Shown: positions 36,211 through 45,611, numbered from the stretch's first letter. The stretch: DNA of 64,000 bases from Pontimicrobium aquaticum (GCF_005047595.1 NZ_SUPL01000007.1:113431-177430); one strand, 5' to 3'. The notes: generated from the sequence alone by a model not told the origin. Numbers and translations are program-made.

Positions 36211-38973
36211 TTAAAATTTTAAGTTATAGGTAATAGTTGGAATTGGAATTGAAAAAACAGAAGCTTGTTTTGCCTTTATTTCTCCTCCTTCGGAGACAAA
36301 AAACACTGAGTAAGGATTGTTTCTGCCTAAGACATTATACACCGAAACATTCCAAAAACTATGCGCTAATTTGTTTACTTTGTGGTTCCCTTCTACGTTG
36401 AAGCTTAAATCCAATCTATAATAATCGGGGATTCTAAATTTATTACGGTCACTATACACCACTATTTCCTGTCCGTTTTGATAATAACTTCCAACAGGAT
36501 ATGTAACTGGACGCCCTGTTTGATATACAAAATTCATTGAGGCACTAAAACGTTTGGTGATTTTATAGTTAGATACTAGACTGAAATCGTGAGGTTTATC
36601 AAAATTTGCAGGAAAATATTGCCCTTTATTTACTACTTCTTCTGGGAAAGGACTATCTAGCTTAATTGATGATTTTGAATAGGTATAACCAATCCAGCCA
36701 TTTAAATTTCCTTTGCTCTTTTTTAGCAAAAATTCTAGTCCATACGATTTTCCTTTACCTTGTAAAACTTCAGTCTCAAGAGTTGTATTTAATAATAACT
36801 CAGCACCTACTTTATAGTCCAGTACATTATTGGTTGTTTTATAATAGCCCTCAAGGCTCACTTCATATAAATTATCACTAAAATTCGTAAACAGGCCAAG
36901 TGAGTATTGTTGAGATTTTTGAGGCTCAATATTTAAATCAGATAGTTTCCATGTATCAATTGGAGACGCTGTTGTGTTATTAGATAATGTATGTATAAAC
37001 TGGTACATATTACTATAGCTTGCTTTTACAGAAACATCTGGAGTAATAAAATACCTCCCAGAAATTCTAGCTTCAGGACCACCATACGTTTTTACAGTTT
37101 CATTGTTCCCAAAATACAAGGTGTCTTTAACTGTGGCTGCAGACTTAGGTTCGCCTTGTAGGTATGTACGTTGCGCTATATCTCCTAAAAAAGAATAATT
37201 AACATATCTAAGTCCTGCGTTTATAGCAAAATCTTCTGTTACATTATATTTAGCCGAAATAAATGCTGCGCTTTCTAAAGCTTTTTCTTTTGGCAAAACT
37301 ATTGGTGATACTATTGAGGAACTCCCTGCAGGCTTTTTCTCTCCTGGATTAATATTGTATATTTTACCAGCCAAACCATAATCAAAACTTAAATCCTTAT
37401 TATGCAAATACTTTACTTTTAGCTTCAACTCTGTTTCATTTAAGTTATAGCCTAGATCAAAGTCGTTAATAGCCTCACCATCATAAAGAATATTAAAAGC
37501 ATAGTTACTGTTTGTTAGTTGAACACTACCTGTATTTTTCTTATTGATTTTTGTATCCCATTTTAAAGAAACCAATCTATTTTCATAGCTAAATAAGGAA
37601 TCTGATGAAATACTAAAATTATCTTTACTATAATAACCCGTAACACTTAAATTATTGTTTTGGTTGATTTCATGATCATATTTAGCTATAAAGTCGTAAA
37701 AAGACGCGCTACTTTTACTTATATCTTTATCGTCTAGCAATTTTAAAATCCAATTAGAATATGCGCCTCTACCTCCTACTAATAATGACGATTTTTCTTT
37801 TACAACCGGAAGTTCTAATGAAATGTTACTTGTTACTGGCCCTACTGATGCTTCACCAGTAACTTTAGTTTTATTAGCCTTTTTTGTCTTTAAATCAAAT
37901 ACTGAAGATAATCTGCCTCCAAATTCTGCAGGAATATTTCCTTTGTAAATATTTACTTCTCCAATGCTAAAAGGGTTTAACGCTGAAAAGAGTCCGAAAA
38001 AATGACTCGGATTATAAATTACACCACCATCTAATAATATAAGGTTTTGGTCTTCTTTACCTCCTCTTACATTATATCCTGAAGAGCCTTCACCTGCCTT
38101 AGAAATTCCAGGTAAGGTAGTTGCTACTTTTAAAACATCTCTTTCTCCCAAGACCAGTGGAATGGTTTTAATGTTTTTTACATCCAACTTTGTTAATCCT
38201 GTAATTGTTTCTCTTGTGTTTTCGTCGATATCTGCCTCTATTAAAACTTCATCTAATTCTTCTAAATCTTCAAATAATTCAAAATCTAAACTTCCATCAT
38301 TATAAATAATGACTCTTTTTGTGATTTTTTGGAAGCCTAAAGACGTTATATCTATAATATGTTCTCCTAAAGGTAACTCTAAACTATAAAAACCATTATT
38401 ATTGGTTGTTACGCCTTCATTGGTATTAACTACACGCAGACTAACATTTGAAAGCGTATTGCCTGTTGCAAAATCTATTACTTTCCCACTTAAATTAAAA
38501 ACTTTTCTATTTGATGTTTTACTTGCTTTACCAACTCTAACTGTTTCAATTTGAGTAGAATTATTAGATTTCTTTTCATTAAAAAACACGGGCACGTCAC
38601 TTATGTCGTCAGTGTTTTTTGTTTTATTATCTGAAGATTTTTTGTCATTAAACCCTTCAGGTAAAGCGTTGTAAACTATTAAATTTCCGGTTAAAATTAT
38701 TTTTTTATCTTTTGTGATATAGTAGTTGGAGTTTGTTGTTTTTAGAATTTCTTCAACAATAAAATCTATAGGCTTATTTGTAAAACTACCTGAAATCTTT
38801 TTATCCTCAGTCCATTTTTGGTGAAAGTAAAATTTATAAGGCGTTAGATTTTCTATTCGCCTAAATACCTCTTCAATGGCTTCATTACTATAGGTTATAG
38901 AGATAGTATCTGATTGTGCTTTGGCATTTACAATGCATAGACAAAACAACATAGAGAGTAACAGTTTCTTCAT
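36211..38973 (-). CDS. TonB-dependent outer-membrane receptor with STN and regulatory domains
   Basis: 920 residues with a signal peptide (residues 1-19). Domains in order: an STN-like segment (22-95, SITYSNEAIEEVFRRIENLT), a carboxypeptidase-regulatory beta-sandwich (about 163-235, LSGKVIDFATGNTLSNVSLR), the plug (about 255-365, GGKEDQNLILLDGGVIYNP and IPAEFGGRLSSVFDLKT), and a beta-barrel to the end. The barrel closes with an aromatic tail (PTITYNLKF). It imports a ligand across the outer membrane using TonB energy. The STN domain can signal to an anti-sigma factor, but no sigma/FecR pair is in the window. The DUF4249 gene follows. The ligand is unknown. Confidence 0.93.
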   Translation of the reverse strand: MKKLLLSMLFCLCIVNAKAQSDTISITYSNEAIEEVFRRIENLTPYKFYFHQKWTEDKKISGSFTNKPIDFIVEEILKTTNSNYYITKDKKIILTGNLIVYNALPEGFNDKKSSDNKTKNTDDISDVPVFFNEKKSNNSTQIETVRVGKASKTSNRKVFNLSGKVIDFATGNTLSNVSLRVVNTNEGVTTNNNGFYSLELPLGEHIIDITSLGFQKITKRVIIYNDGSLDFELFEDLEELDEVLIEADIDENTRETITGLTKLDVKNIKTIPLVLGERDVLKVATTLPGISKAGEGSSGYNVRGGKEDQNLILLDGGVIYNPSHFFGLFSALNPFSIGEVNIYKGNIPAEFGGRLSSVFDLKTKKANKTKVTGEASVGPVTSNISLELPVVKEKSSLLVGGRGAYSNWILKLLDDKDISKSSASFYDFIAKYDHEINQNNNLSVTGYYSKDNFSISSDSLFSYENRLVSLKWDTKINKKNTGSVQLTNSNYAFNILYDGEAINDFDLGYNLNETELKLKVKYLHNKDLSFDYGLAGKIYNINPGEKKPAGSSSIVSPIVLPKEKALESAAFISAKYNVTEDFAINAGLRYVNYSFLGDIAQRTYLQGEPKSAATVKDTLYFGNNETVKTYGGPEARISGRYFITPDVSVKASYSNMYQFIHTLSNNTTASPIDTWKLSDLNIEPQKSQQYSLGLFTNFSDNLYEVSLEGYYKTTNNVLDYKVGAELLLNTTLETEVLQGKGKSYGLEFLLKKSKGNLNGWIGYTYSKSSIKLDSPFPEEVVNKGQYFPANFDKPHDFSLVSNYKITKRFSASMNFVYQTGRPVTYPVGSYYQNGQEIVVYSDRNKFRIPDYYRLDLSFNVEGNHKVNKLAHSFWNVSVYNVLGRNNPYSVFFVSEGGEIKAKQASVFSIPIPTITYNLKF

Positions 38974-38986
38974 TCAAAAAAGGAAA

Positions 38987-39700
38987 TTAATTAGCTAGTA
39001 AATTTTCAATCTGCTTAAAAACATATTTCATTTCTTTATTTCTCCATGCCAATTGCATTTTTTTATCTTTATTAAATAAACTTTTTATCTCACTTTCAAT
39101 ATTTGGAAACATATTATACAAGTCTCTTTTAGTATCTATTACTGCATACATATCATTGTATTTAATGATAAAATCCTCATTAGCTTTAACAAATTCATGT
39201 CTAACTGATTTTCCTGTGTTAGTTTTAGTAACAGTATATTTACTATGCTCTTTATATAATTTAAAAGAGTTGAATGTTTCAATTAGTTCAAAAAAGCCAC
39301 TCTTATCATTAAACTGTAGCCTCTCAAATTGTGTGTCGTGCAAACTAAAACTTTTAACTTCATTGCTTAAAAGTTGAATAATTGACGATCTCTTACCTTC
39401 ATTGAATTTGACTATGATATTATCTTCAAAAATATCATACATCATTAATACATTATAATACTCCTGGTTTTGATAATGCAAAGTGCCAGAAACAAAATAG
39501 GGTGATTTGTAATATTTATGAGAATCTTTATACGCAAGGATAGTTTCGGTAACTTCAATACCATTTATAAGACTCGTACCTGTAAGATTGTTTTTATTAT
39601 CAAACCAAACTAATAGGTCTTTTTCTAAACTACTCATTTGCGATAAAACTGTAGAAACTTGAAAAATAAAAATTACTAGTACTAAAAGCGGTTTTTTCAT
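38987..39700 (-). CDS. Secreted protein of unknown function in the TonB-receptor operon
   Basis: 237 residues with a signal peptide (MKKPLLVLVIFIFQVSTVLS). The rest is polar and lysine-rich with no domain I recognise. Blocks such as FVSGTLHYQNQEYYNVLMMYDIFEDN and KGRSSIIQLL-type strands suggest an all-beta core followed by a helical end (KKMQLAWRNKEMKYVFKQI). It is the first gene of the four-gene receptor operon, 13 bases before the receptor gene, so a role in the same uptake process is likely. A near-match to the -7 box (TATATTTA) lies just upstream. Confidence 0.7.
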   Translation of the reverse strand: MKKPLLVLVIFIFQVSTVLSQMSSLEKDLLVWFDNKNNLTGTSLINGIEVTETILAYKDSHKYYKSPYFVSGTLHYQNQEYYNVLMMYDIFEDNIIVKFNEGKRSSIIQLLSNEVKSFSLHDTQFERLQFNDKSGFFELIETFNSFKLYKEHSKYTVTKTNTGKSVRHEFVKANEDFIIKYNDMYAVIDTKRDLYNMFPNIESEIKSLFNKDKKMQLAWRNKEMKYVFKQIENLLAN

Positions 39701-39782
39701 TAGAAGTTGGATAACTATTTGGTAAATATAGCATCATTATGAAAACCAAGGCTATTAAATTAGAAAAAAGGTATAAACAATT

Positions 39783-39820
39783 CAATAAATGATGTGAATA
39801 CCCAATAAATGACATGAATA
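39783..39820. repeat. Tandem 18-bp direct repeat between divergent genes
   Basis: CAATAAATGATGTGAATA (39783-39800) and CAATAAATGACATGAATA (39803-39820) differ at two positions and repeat with a 20-base period, about two helix turns. It lies between the receptor operon and the small basic protein gene, so it may be a regulator site. The binding protein is unknown. Confidence 0.55.
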
Positions 39821-39975
39821 ATCAAAAAGAGAATATAAAAACTATAGTGTAATAGCTAATAGTTATCAACAATTCTTTTATAAGTCTAAAGTTATCGTAT
39901 ATTTATTGCCCTGATTTTTATTGAGAGTAAGCTCTCTTTATTATCAAATTAATTTTTAAAATATATTATATTATT

Positions 39976-40179
39976 ATGGGGAGACCAGCAACAAAACCTT
40001 TAGATTTAAGAGATGGATTTTATATTGAAATAAGAAATAGAGGATCTAAAACTGGAATAAAAATTCGAAGAGATAACAAAAAACAAATGGAATTTGCCAT
40101 TAAAGAGTACGAAAAAACAAAAGATATTATTGTACTTGGTGAATTTAAAAATGGTAAAAGCCTAAACAAAGCGGGTTAA
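39976..40179 (+). CDS. Small basic conserved hypothetical protein
   Basis: 67 residues. The sequence is compact: GRPATKPLDLRDGFYIEIRN, then SKTGIKIRRDNKKQMEFAI and YEKTKDIIVLGEFKNGK. It is strongly basic in the middle, with a predicted beta-hairpin followed by a helix. I recall near-identical small proteins across Flavobacteriaceae, which supports a real gene, but no function is known to me. The basic IKIRR stretch suggests RNA, DNA or ribosome binding, which is speculation. It stands alone between two intergenic regions and is followed by a strong hairpin terminator. Confidence 0.72.
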   Translation: MGRPATKPLDLRDGFYIEIRNRGSKTGIKIRRDNKKQMEFAIKEYEKTKDIIVLGEFKNGKSLNKAG

Positions 40180-40238
40180 GTATCTCTACAAAGCCACTTA
40201 TTTAAGCTGTTTTTTTTAAGTACAGTTTCAATTTATTT

Positions 40239-40290
40239 ATACAATTTTAATAGTAGTATAAATTGCTGCTATTAAAATTGTATTTAATTA
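40239..40290. terminator. Long bidirectional hairpin terminator
   Basis: Perfect 15-bp arms ATACAATTTTAATAG (40239-40253) and CTATTAAAATTGTAT (40269-40283), extended inward by three more pairs with one T-G wobble, leaving a nine-base loop. It lies between the small basic protein gene and the convergent Lrp gene and can serve both. Confidence 0.78.
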
Positions 40291-40308
40291 AAAACTTATA
40301 CGGAGTGC

Positions 40309-40767
40309 TTATAAGTTTATCGCTGTCGTGTGCTTTACTTCATTAATCATAAATGCACTGTGTGTACTACCAATATGGTCTATTGTAGTAAGTTTTTTCA
40401 CCATAAATTCTCTATAGGCCTCCATATCTTCTACTAAAATTTTTAGCAAATAATCATAATCACCACTTATATGATAGCACTCAACAACTTCTGTTAATTT
40501 TGCTACTTCTCTTTCAAATTTCACAACATAATCTTTAGAGTGCTGTACGAGTTTAATACTGCAAAATACCACAAAAGACTTATTAACTTTTTCCTTGTCA
40601 ACTAAGGCTACGTATTTTTCTATTACTCCTGCTTTTTCAAGCTTTTTTATACGCTCATATACTGCAGTTACAGATAATATTAATTTGTTAGAAAGTTCTT
40701 TATTGGTTTGCTTACTATCCTTTTGAAGTAATTCTAATAAGTTTTTATCAATAGCATCAAATTTCAT
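40309..40767 (-). CDS. Lrp/AsnC-family regulator, likely of the adjacent lyase gene
   Basis: 152 residues. The amino-terminal winged helix (AIDKNLLELLQKDSKQTNKE, then ILSVTAVYERIKKLEKAGVI) is followed by the AsnC effector domain (FVVFCSIKLVQHSKDYV, VECYHISGDYDYLLKIL). It is divergent from the methionine gamma-lyase-like gene across 163 bases. That is the usual arrangement for an Lrp protein controlling an amino-acid catabolic enzyme and responding to its substrate. Sulphur amino acid control is therefore a reasonable inference. No complete promoter or clear operator was identified in the gap. Confidence 0.92.
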   Translation of the reverse strand: MKFDAIDKNLLELLQKDSKQTNKELSNKLILSVTAVYERIKKLEKAGVIEKYVALVDKEKVNKSFVVFCSIKLVQHSKDYVVKFEREVAKLTEVVECYHISGDYDYLLKILVEDMEAYREFMVKKLTTIDHIGSTHSAFMINEVKHTTAINL

Positions 40768-40930
40768 AATTGACGTTTTTTCAGTTTAAATCAACATATT
40801 AAACAAAAGAATTAAAATTAATCAAATTAATCGATGTAATGCAGTTTTATTTTCTAAACTACACATTATTCATTGATTATTGTTCTAAAAAGTAAGAGCT
40901 TTGCTATATAAACATTAAATATTTTAAATT

Positions 40931-42154
40931 ATGGCATTCAAACCAGCTAATAACATACAGGATTTACAATACTTTGGTGAGTTTGGAGGTGTTAATCCTT
41001 CAGTTTCAGACTCTTCGACTTATACGTTTTTATCTGCAAAAACAATGTTCGACACTTTTGAAGGCAATGCAGATGGTTGCTATTTATATTCTCGACATTC
41101 CTCTCCCTCTAATTTATATTTAGGAGAAGCTTTGGCTGCCATGGAAGGCACAGAAACAGCCACAGTTACTGCTTCAGGAATGGGTGCTATTACACCAGTA
41201 ATTATGCAACTATGTAATGCTGGAGATCATATAATATCTAGTAGAACTATATATGGTGGTACTTATGCTTTCTTAAAGAATTTTAGTCCTAAATTTAATA
41301 TCGAAACATCGTTTGTAGATATAACTAAATTAGATGTTGTTGAAGCCTCTATTACTAAAGATACAAAAATTATTTATTGTGAGTCTGTTAGCAATCCATT
41401 ATTAGAAGTTGCAGACATCAAAGGACTAGCAGAAATAGCAAAAAAACACAACCTGAAACTAGTTGTAGATAATACTTTTTCGCCATTATCAATTTCACCT
41501 GCAAAACTTGGTGCTGATATTGTAGTGCATAGTTTAACAAAATTCATTAATGGGTCGTCTGATACTGTAGCAGGTGTTATTTGTGGGACTCAAGAATTTA
41601 TTGATAACTTAAGAAATGTAAATGATGGTGCATGTATGCTTTTAGGAGCAACTATGGATAGTTTACGCTCTGCATCTGTACTTAAAAACTTAAGAACTTT
41701 ACATATTAGAATGCAACAACATAGTTTTAATGCAAATTATCTTGCAGAAAAATTTGAAAACGATGGATTAAAAACTGTGTATCCAGGACTTAAATCTCAT
41801 CCTTCTCATGAGCTTTATAAGTCTATGATGCTTGATAAATATGGATATGGTGGTATGTTAACTATTGATGTTGGTTCTATCGATAAAGCCAATGAACTCA
41901 TGGAGTTAATGCAAGAAAGAAATCTAGGGTATTTAGCTGTGAGCTTAGGGTTTTATAAAACATTATTTTCTGCTCCTGGTAGCTCAACGTCATCCGAAAT
42001 TCCTGATGATGAGCGTGAAGCTATGGGATTAAGTGATGGTTTAATTAGGTTTTCTATTGGATTAGACGCCGATATCAAACGCACTTATAAAATAATGAGA
42101 GAGTGTATGGTTGAGCTTAATGTATTAGAAGCTAAAGCTCCTGAATTAGTGTAA
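40931..42154 (+). CDS. Cys/Met-metabolism PLP enzyme, methionine gamma-lyase-like
   Basis: 407 residues of the PF01053 family. Marks are YSRHSSPSNLYLGEALAAMEG, TASGMGAITPVIMQL, SRTIYGGTYAFL, IIYCESVSNPLLEVADI, VVDNTFSPLSISPAKLGAD and the PLP lysine Lys204 in HSLTKFINGSSD. The ending FSIGLDADIKRTYKIM is typical. The family includes methionine gamma-lyase, cystathionine gamma-synthase/lyase and O-acetylhomoserine sulfhydrylase. The divergent Lrp regulator favours a catabolic lyase, but the exact reaction cannot be fixed from sequence. It is followed by a hairpin terminator. Confidence 0.88.
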   Translation: MAFKPANNIQDLQYFGEFGGVNPSVSDSSTYTFLSAKTMFDTFEGNADGCYLYSRHSSPSNLYLGEALAAMEGTETATVTASGMGAITPVIMQLCNAGDHIISSRTIYGGTYAFLKNFSPKFNIETSFVDITKLDVVEASITKDTKIIYCESVSNPLLEVADIKGLAEIAKKHNLKLVVDNTFSPLSISPAKLGADIVVHSLTKFINGSSDTVAGVICGTQEFIDNLRNVNDGACMLLGATMDSLRSASVLKNLRTLHIRMQQHSFNANYLAEKFENDGLKTVYPGLKSHPSHELYKSMMLDKYGYGGMLTIDVGSIDKANELMELMQERNLGYLAVSLGFYKTLFSAPGSSTSSEIPDDEREAMGLSDGLIRFSIGLDADIKRTYKIMRECMVELNVLEAKAPELV

Positions 42155-42182
42155 TAAAAGGTTAACATTATAAATTATTTAT

Positions 42183-42213
42183 TAGCCTTGTCATACTTTT
42201 GACAGGGCTATTT
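42183..42213. terminator. Hairpin terminator after the lyase gene
   Basis: Arms TAGCCTTGTCA (42183-42193) and TGACAGGGCTA (42200-42210) pair fully except for one G-T wobble, with a six-base loop and a TTTATTTA tail. The convergent membrane protein gene ends at 42212, so it may serve both. Confidence 0.65.
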
Positions 42214-43234
42214 ATTTACCTTTAATACGCTCCCAGAAATACGATAAATTTTCACTTGAAGGAGGTTTGCCTTCAAATGGCAAAATATCCCAACGATTAG
42301 TCTCTTTTTTTAGAGTAAAACTAAAAATAGTATTATTAGGATTTTCTTTATCGAAAGAAGGATAACGCAAGTCATTATACCTTAAAACACCATCATGTTC
42401 TTTAATAAAATTATAATACCCATTACTAAACCAAGCTAACGTTTTAATATCATTATTATAATTAACAGGCGCTAAGTTGTGGTTTTTAGGTAGCTTACTC
42501 CATGCCCCAACTTTTGAAGATGTATCTAATAAAGAATAAAACCCAACATAATAATTTGTCTCAGTTTCAGCTACACCATACCAAAGCACATTATTAAAAA
42601 ATGAAGGTTGTGTTTGAAATCGCAAATAAGATATCCCTTCAGATTGTAATGATTTTTTATAAACCGATGTTATATAAACTTTATTTACCAGCGTAAATAA
42701 CATGTATGCAGAACTTATTCCCAAACCTAATTTCAACCATAATCTACGTTTAGCTGCATGTCGCTTAAAAAACATCAACACAATCATACAAATAAGAAAA
42801 GGAATAGTGTACGTTGGGTCTGCAACCGAAATATTGTTTATAGCTACACGATAATTTGAAAATGGAGCAAATAATTGAGTTCCGTAAGGCGTAAAACTAT
42901 CTAGAATGGGGTGTGTAAATAAAGATAAAAAGAATAACCATATCCAATTATATAGTGTAGTCGTGTTTTTTCTCTTGCCCTTATCATATAGCCTAAAGGC
43001 TATCCAGCCAAATACAAAAGCTCCAATAACAGTAAATACAATAGAGTGCATGAAACCTCTATGAAATGCCATAATATCTATTTCGTTATTGTAAAGCAAT
43101 CGACCAACAAACACATCCAAATCTGGAATTGTTCCACCAATAGCTCCAAATAATAGCGTTTTATTGCCAATTTTTTTTCCTAGCGCAACTTCCCCGCAAG
43201 CAGCACCTAAAACTATTTGAGTAAGTGAATCCAT
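42212..43234 (-). CDS. Membrane-bound metal-dependent hydrolase-like protein (YdjM/DUF457)
   Basis: 340 residues from ATG 43234. A longer frame to 43300 would add 22 residues before the conserved opening and is rejected. The start MDSLTQIVLGAACGEVALGKKIG and the blocks GAIGGTIPDLDVF, FHRGFMHSIVF and THPILDSFTPYGTQLFAPFS carry the histidines and aspartates of the YdjM family. About five hydrophobic segments lie in the first 200 residues, then a soluble carboxyl domain (about 205-340). The reaction is unknown. Relatives are called phospholipase C/D-like membrane hydrolases on fold grounds only. It is divergent from the antiporter gene. Confidence 0.87.
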   Translation of the reverse strand: MDSLTQIVLGAACGEVALGKKIGNKTLLFGAIGGTIPDLDVFVGRLLYNNEIDIMAFHRGFMHSIVFTVIGAFVFGWIAFRLYDKGKRKNTTTLYNWIWLFFLSLFTHPILDSFTPYGTQLFAPFSNYRVAINNISVADPTYTIPFLICMIVLMFFKRHAAKRRLWLKLGLGISSAYMLFTLVNKVYITSVYKKSLQSEGISYLRFQTQPSFFNNVLWYGVAETETNYYVGFYSLLDTSSKVGAWSKLPKNHNLAPVNYNNDIKTLAWFSNGYYNFIKEHDGVLRYNDLRYPSFDKENPNNTIFSFTLKKETNRWDILPFEGKPPSSENLSYFWERIKGK

Positions 43235-43327
43235 TTTTTTGAGATAAGCAAATGTACATAACAAAATTGATTTGGAAACCTCTTGACAAAATCGTAACAT
43301 TACGTTTCAAAAAACAACGAAGCATTT

Positions 43328-44815
43328 ATGGAAAGCCAAGATATAAAACCCAGAGTACCACAAGATGAGCATATAGTTGAAAATGTAGAATTAAACATTT
43401 GGGAAGCCCTAATTCCTGTTTTTGCCCTAGTTGGTATGCTGGCATATAATATTTATGTCTATGGTGATGACGCGTTAAGTGGCAGCAACCAATTTATACT
43501 TTTAATAGGAGCTGCTGTTGCTGCTATTGTTGGTTTTTACAATAAAGTAAATTACAAACAAATGCTTGAAGAAGTTGCAGAAAATGTAAAATCGACAACT
43601 GGAGCTATACTCATATTATTAATGGTTGGTGCACTTGCAGGCACATGGCTAATAAGTGGCATTATCCCATCAATGATTTATTATGGGTTACAAATTTTAA
43701 ATCCAACTATATTTTTAGCAGCTTGTGTTATTATTTGTGCCATCATTTCAATAGCTACTGGAAGTAGTTGGACTACATCAGCAACCGTTGGTATTGCATT
43801 AGTAGGAATTGGTGAAACACTCGGCATATCTATGGGGATGACAGCTGGAGCTGTGTTATCTGGAGCCTATTTTGGAGACAAAATGTCTCCAATGAGTGAC
43901 ACTACAAATTTAGCACCTGCAATGGCTGGAGGTGAATTGTTTGACCATATAAAATATATGGCATTAACTACAGTCCCAACCATTTCTATAACTTTAATTG
44001 TATTTATCATTATTGGTTTAAGTATTGATACTACTGGAACTCCTGATATTTCTGATAAACTAACAGCGATTAAATCGGCTTTTAATGTAAGTCCTTGGTT
44101 GTTTTTAGTGCCAATAGCTGTAATTGTTATGATTATTAAAAAAACCTCACCATTAATTGCCTTATTACTCGGAACTCTTTTAGGAGGCGTTGCAGCTATA
44201 ATTACACAACCTAATATTGTTATGTCAATTGCTGAAGCCGACAGCTTAACATTTCAATCAGCTTACAAAGGCATTATGAACGCATTGACGGTAGACTCAG
44301 CAGTAGAAACCTCAAGTGCTGAATTAAACGACTTGTTCACCTCGGGTGGAATGTCTGGAATGCTTGGAACCATTTGGTTAATTATTTGTGCCATGGTGTT
44401 TGGAGGCGTTATGGATGCTATTGGTGCTTTAGCTAGAATTAGTGCTGTGCTTTTAAGCTTAGCAACAACTACATTTGGGTTATTTGCTAGTACAGTTGTT
44501 AGTTGCTTAGCATTGAATGTTACAGCATCTGACCAATACTTAGCACTAGTAGTTCCAGGAAAAATGTTTAAAAAAGCCTATGAAGATAAAGGTCTTGCAC
44601 CTGAAAACTTAAGTAGAACTCTAGAAGATTCTGGAACAGTAACCTCTGTGTTAGTTCCTTGGAATACTTGTGGTGCTTACCAAAGTGGTGTACTAGGTGT
44701 TCCTGTAGTAGACTATTTTTTCTTTGCAATTTTCAACTGGTTAAGCCCATTCATGACTTTGTTGTTTGTAGGTTTTAATATTAAAATTAAGCAACTTAAA
44801 AACCAATTAGATTAA
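43328..44815 (+). CDS. Na+/H+ antiporter, NhaC family
   Basis: 495 residues with about twelve membrane segments. NhaC-family blocks are GAILILLMVGALAGTWLISG, IISIATGSSWTTSATVGIAL, LSGAYFGDKMSPMSDTTNLA and TSVLVPWNTCGAYQSGVLGV, with the acidic and polar residues expected in the transport path. It exchanges external protons or malate-type substrates for internal sodium. In marine flavobacteria sodium export is the likely role. The amino end (first ~25 residues) is polar and cytoplasmic. It stands alone, with the peroxiredoxin gene 106 bases downstream under its own promoter. Confidence 0.92.
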   Translation: MESQDIKPRVPQDEHIVENVELNIWEALIPVFALVGMLAYNIYVYGDDALSGSNQFILLIGAAVAAIVGFYNKVNYKQMLEEVAENVKSTTGAILILLMVGALAGTWLISGIIPSMIYYGLQILNPTIFLAACVIICAIISIATGSSWTTSATVGIALVGIGETLGISMGMTAGAVLSGAYFGDKMSPMSDTTNLAPAMAGGELFDHIKYMALTTVPTISITLIVFIIIGLSIDTTGTPDISDKLTAIKSAFNVSPWLFLVPIAVIVMIIKKTSPLIALLLGTLLGGVAAIITQPNIVMSIAEADSLTFQSAYKGIMNALTVDSAVETSSAELNDLFTSGGMSGMLGTIWLIICAMVFGGVMDAIGALARISAVLLSLATTTFGLFASTVVSCLALNVTASDQYLALVVPGKMFKKAYEDKGLAPENLSRTLEDSGTVTSVLVPWNTCGAYQSGVLGVPVVDYFFFAIFNWLSPFMTLLFVGFNIKIKQLKNQLD

Positions 44816-44851
44816 ATTTATACGTTTATAGATTTTTAAAATAATTTCATA

Positions 44852-44881
44852 TTGTTATTCAAACAGTAATGTCTAATTTTG
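44852..44881 (+). promoter_or_regulatory. Promoter of the peroxiredoxin gene
   Basis: TTG (44852-44854), 19-base spacer, TAATTTTG (44874-44881). The predicted start near 44888 gives a leader of about 34 bases before the ATG at 44922. Confidence 0.72.
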
Positions 44882-44921
44882 CAGTCGAAATTAAATTTTA
44901 ATCGTAAAAACAAAATAAAAA

Positions 44922-45560
44922 ATGGCTGTATTAGTAGGTAAAAAAGCACCTCAATTTAATGCACAAGCAGTTGTAAATGGCTGTGAGTTTGTAGAGAATT
45001 TTTCATTAGATCAATTCATTGGTAAAAAACACGTAGTGCTCTTCTTTTATCCAAAAGATTTTACATTTGTTTGTCCAACTGAATTACACGCTTTTCAAGA
45101 AAAACTTGAAGATTTTAAATCTAGAAATACTGAAGTAATTGCGGTATCTACAGATACAGAACAATCGCATTTTGGATGGTTACAAATGGAAAAAAATAAA
45201 GGAGGTATCAAAGGAATAACTTATCCTTTAGTTGCCGATACTAATAAAACTATTTCAAAAAACTATGATGTGTTAGCAGGAGATTATTTTTATGATGAAA
45301 ATGATATGTTGCAAGCCGAAGGCGAATTAATTGCTTATCGTGGTCTATTCCTTATAGATAAAGATGGAATTGTACGTCATCAAATCGTAAACGATTTACC
45401 ATTAGGTAGAAATGTTGATGAAGCCATACGTATGGTAGATGCATTGCAGTTTGTTGAGGAAAATGGTGAGGTTTGTCCAGCTAACTGGAATAAAGGAAAA
45501 ACAGGAATGCAAGCCACTCATGAAGGTGTTGCAGAGTTTTTAGAAAAACATGTTAATTAA
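44922..45560 (+). CDS. 2-Cys peroxiredoxin (AhpC/Prx1 type)
   Basis: 212 residues. The peroxidatic cysteine is Cys51 in KDFTFVCPTELHAF and the resolving cysteine is Cys185 in NGEVCPANWNKG, the typical 2-Cys arrangement. AVSTDTEQSHFGWL and AYRGLFLIDKDGIVRH are also diagnostic. It reduces hydrogen peroxide and organic peroxides in the cytoplasm using thioredoxin or AhpF. No reductase gene is adjacent. It has its own promoter and is followed by a perfect hairpin. It heads a group of peroxide-defence genes that includes katG and tpx. Confidence 0.96.
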   Translation: MAVLVGKKAPQFNAQAVVNGCEFVENFSLDQFIGKKHVVLFFYPKDFTFVCPTELHAFQEKLEDFKSRNTEVIAVSTDTEQSHFGWLQMEKNKGGIKGITYPLVADTNKTISKNYDVLAGDYFYDENDMLQAEGELIAYRGLFLIDKDGIVRHQIVNDLPLGRNVDEAIRMVDALQFVEENGEVCPANWNKGKTGMQATHEGVAEFLEKHVN

Positions 45561-45580
45561 ACAATAATGTTTAAACCAAT

Positions 45581-45611
45581 AAAAAACCACTTCGATTGAA
45601 GTGGTTTTTTA
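45581..45611. terminator. Perfect bidirectional terminator after the peroxiredoxin gene
   Basis: Perfect 13-bp stem AAAAAACCACTTC (45581-45593) and GAAGTGGTTTTTT (45598-45610) with a GATT loop. The A and T tracts let it work for the convergent ankyrin gene as well. Confidence 0.88.
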
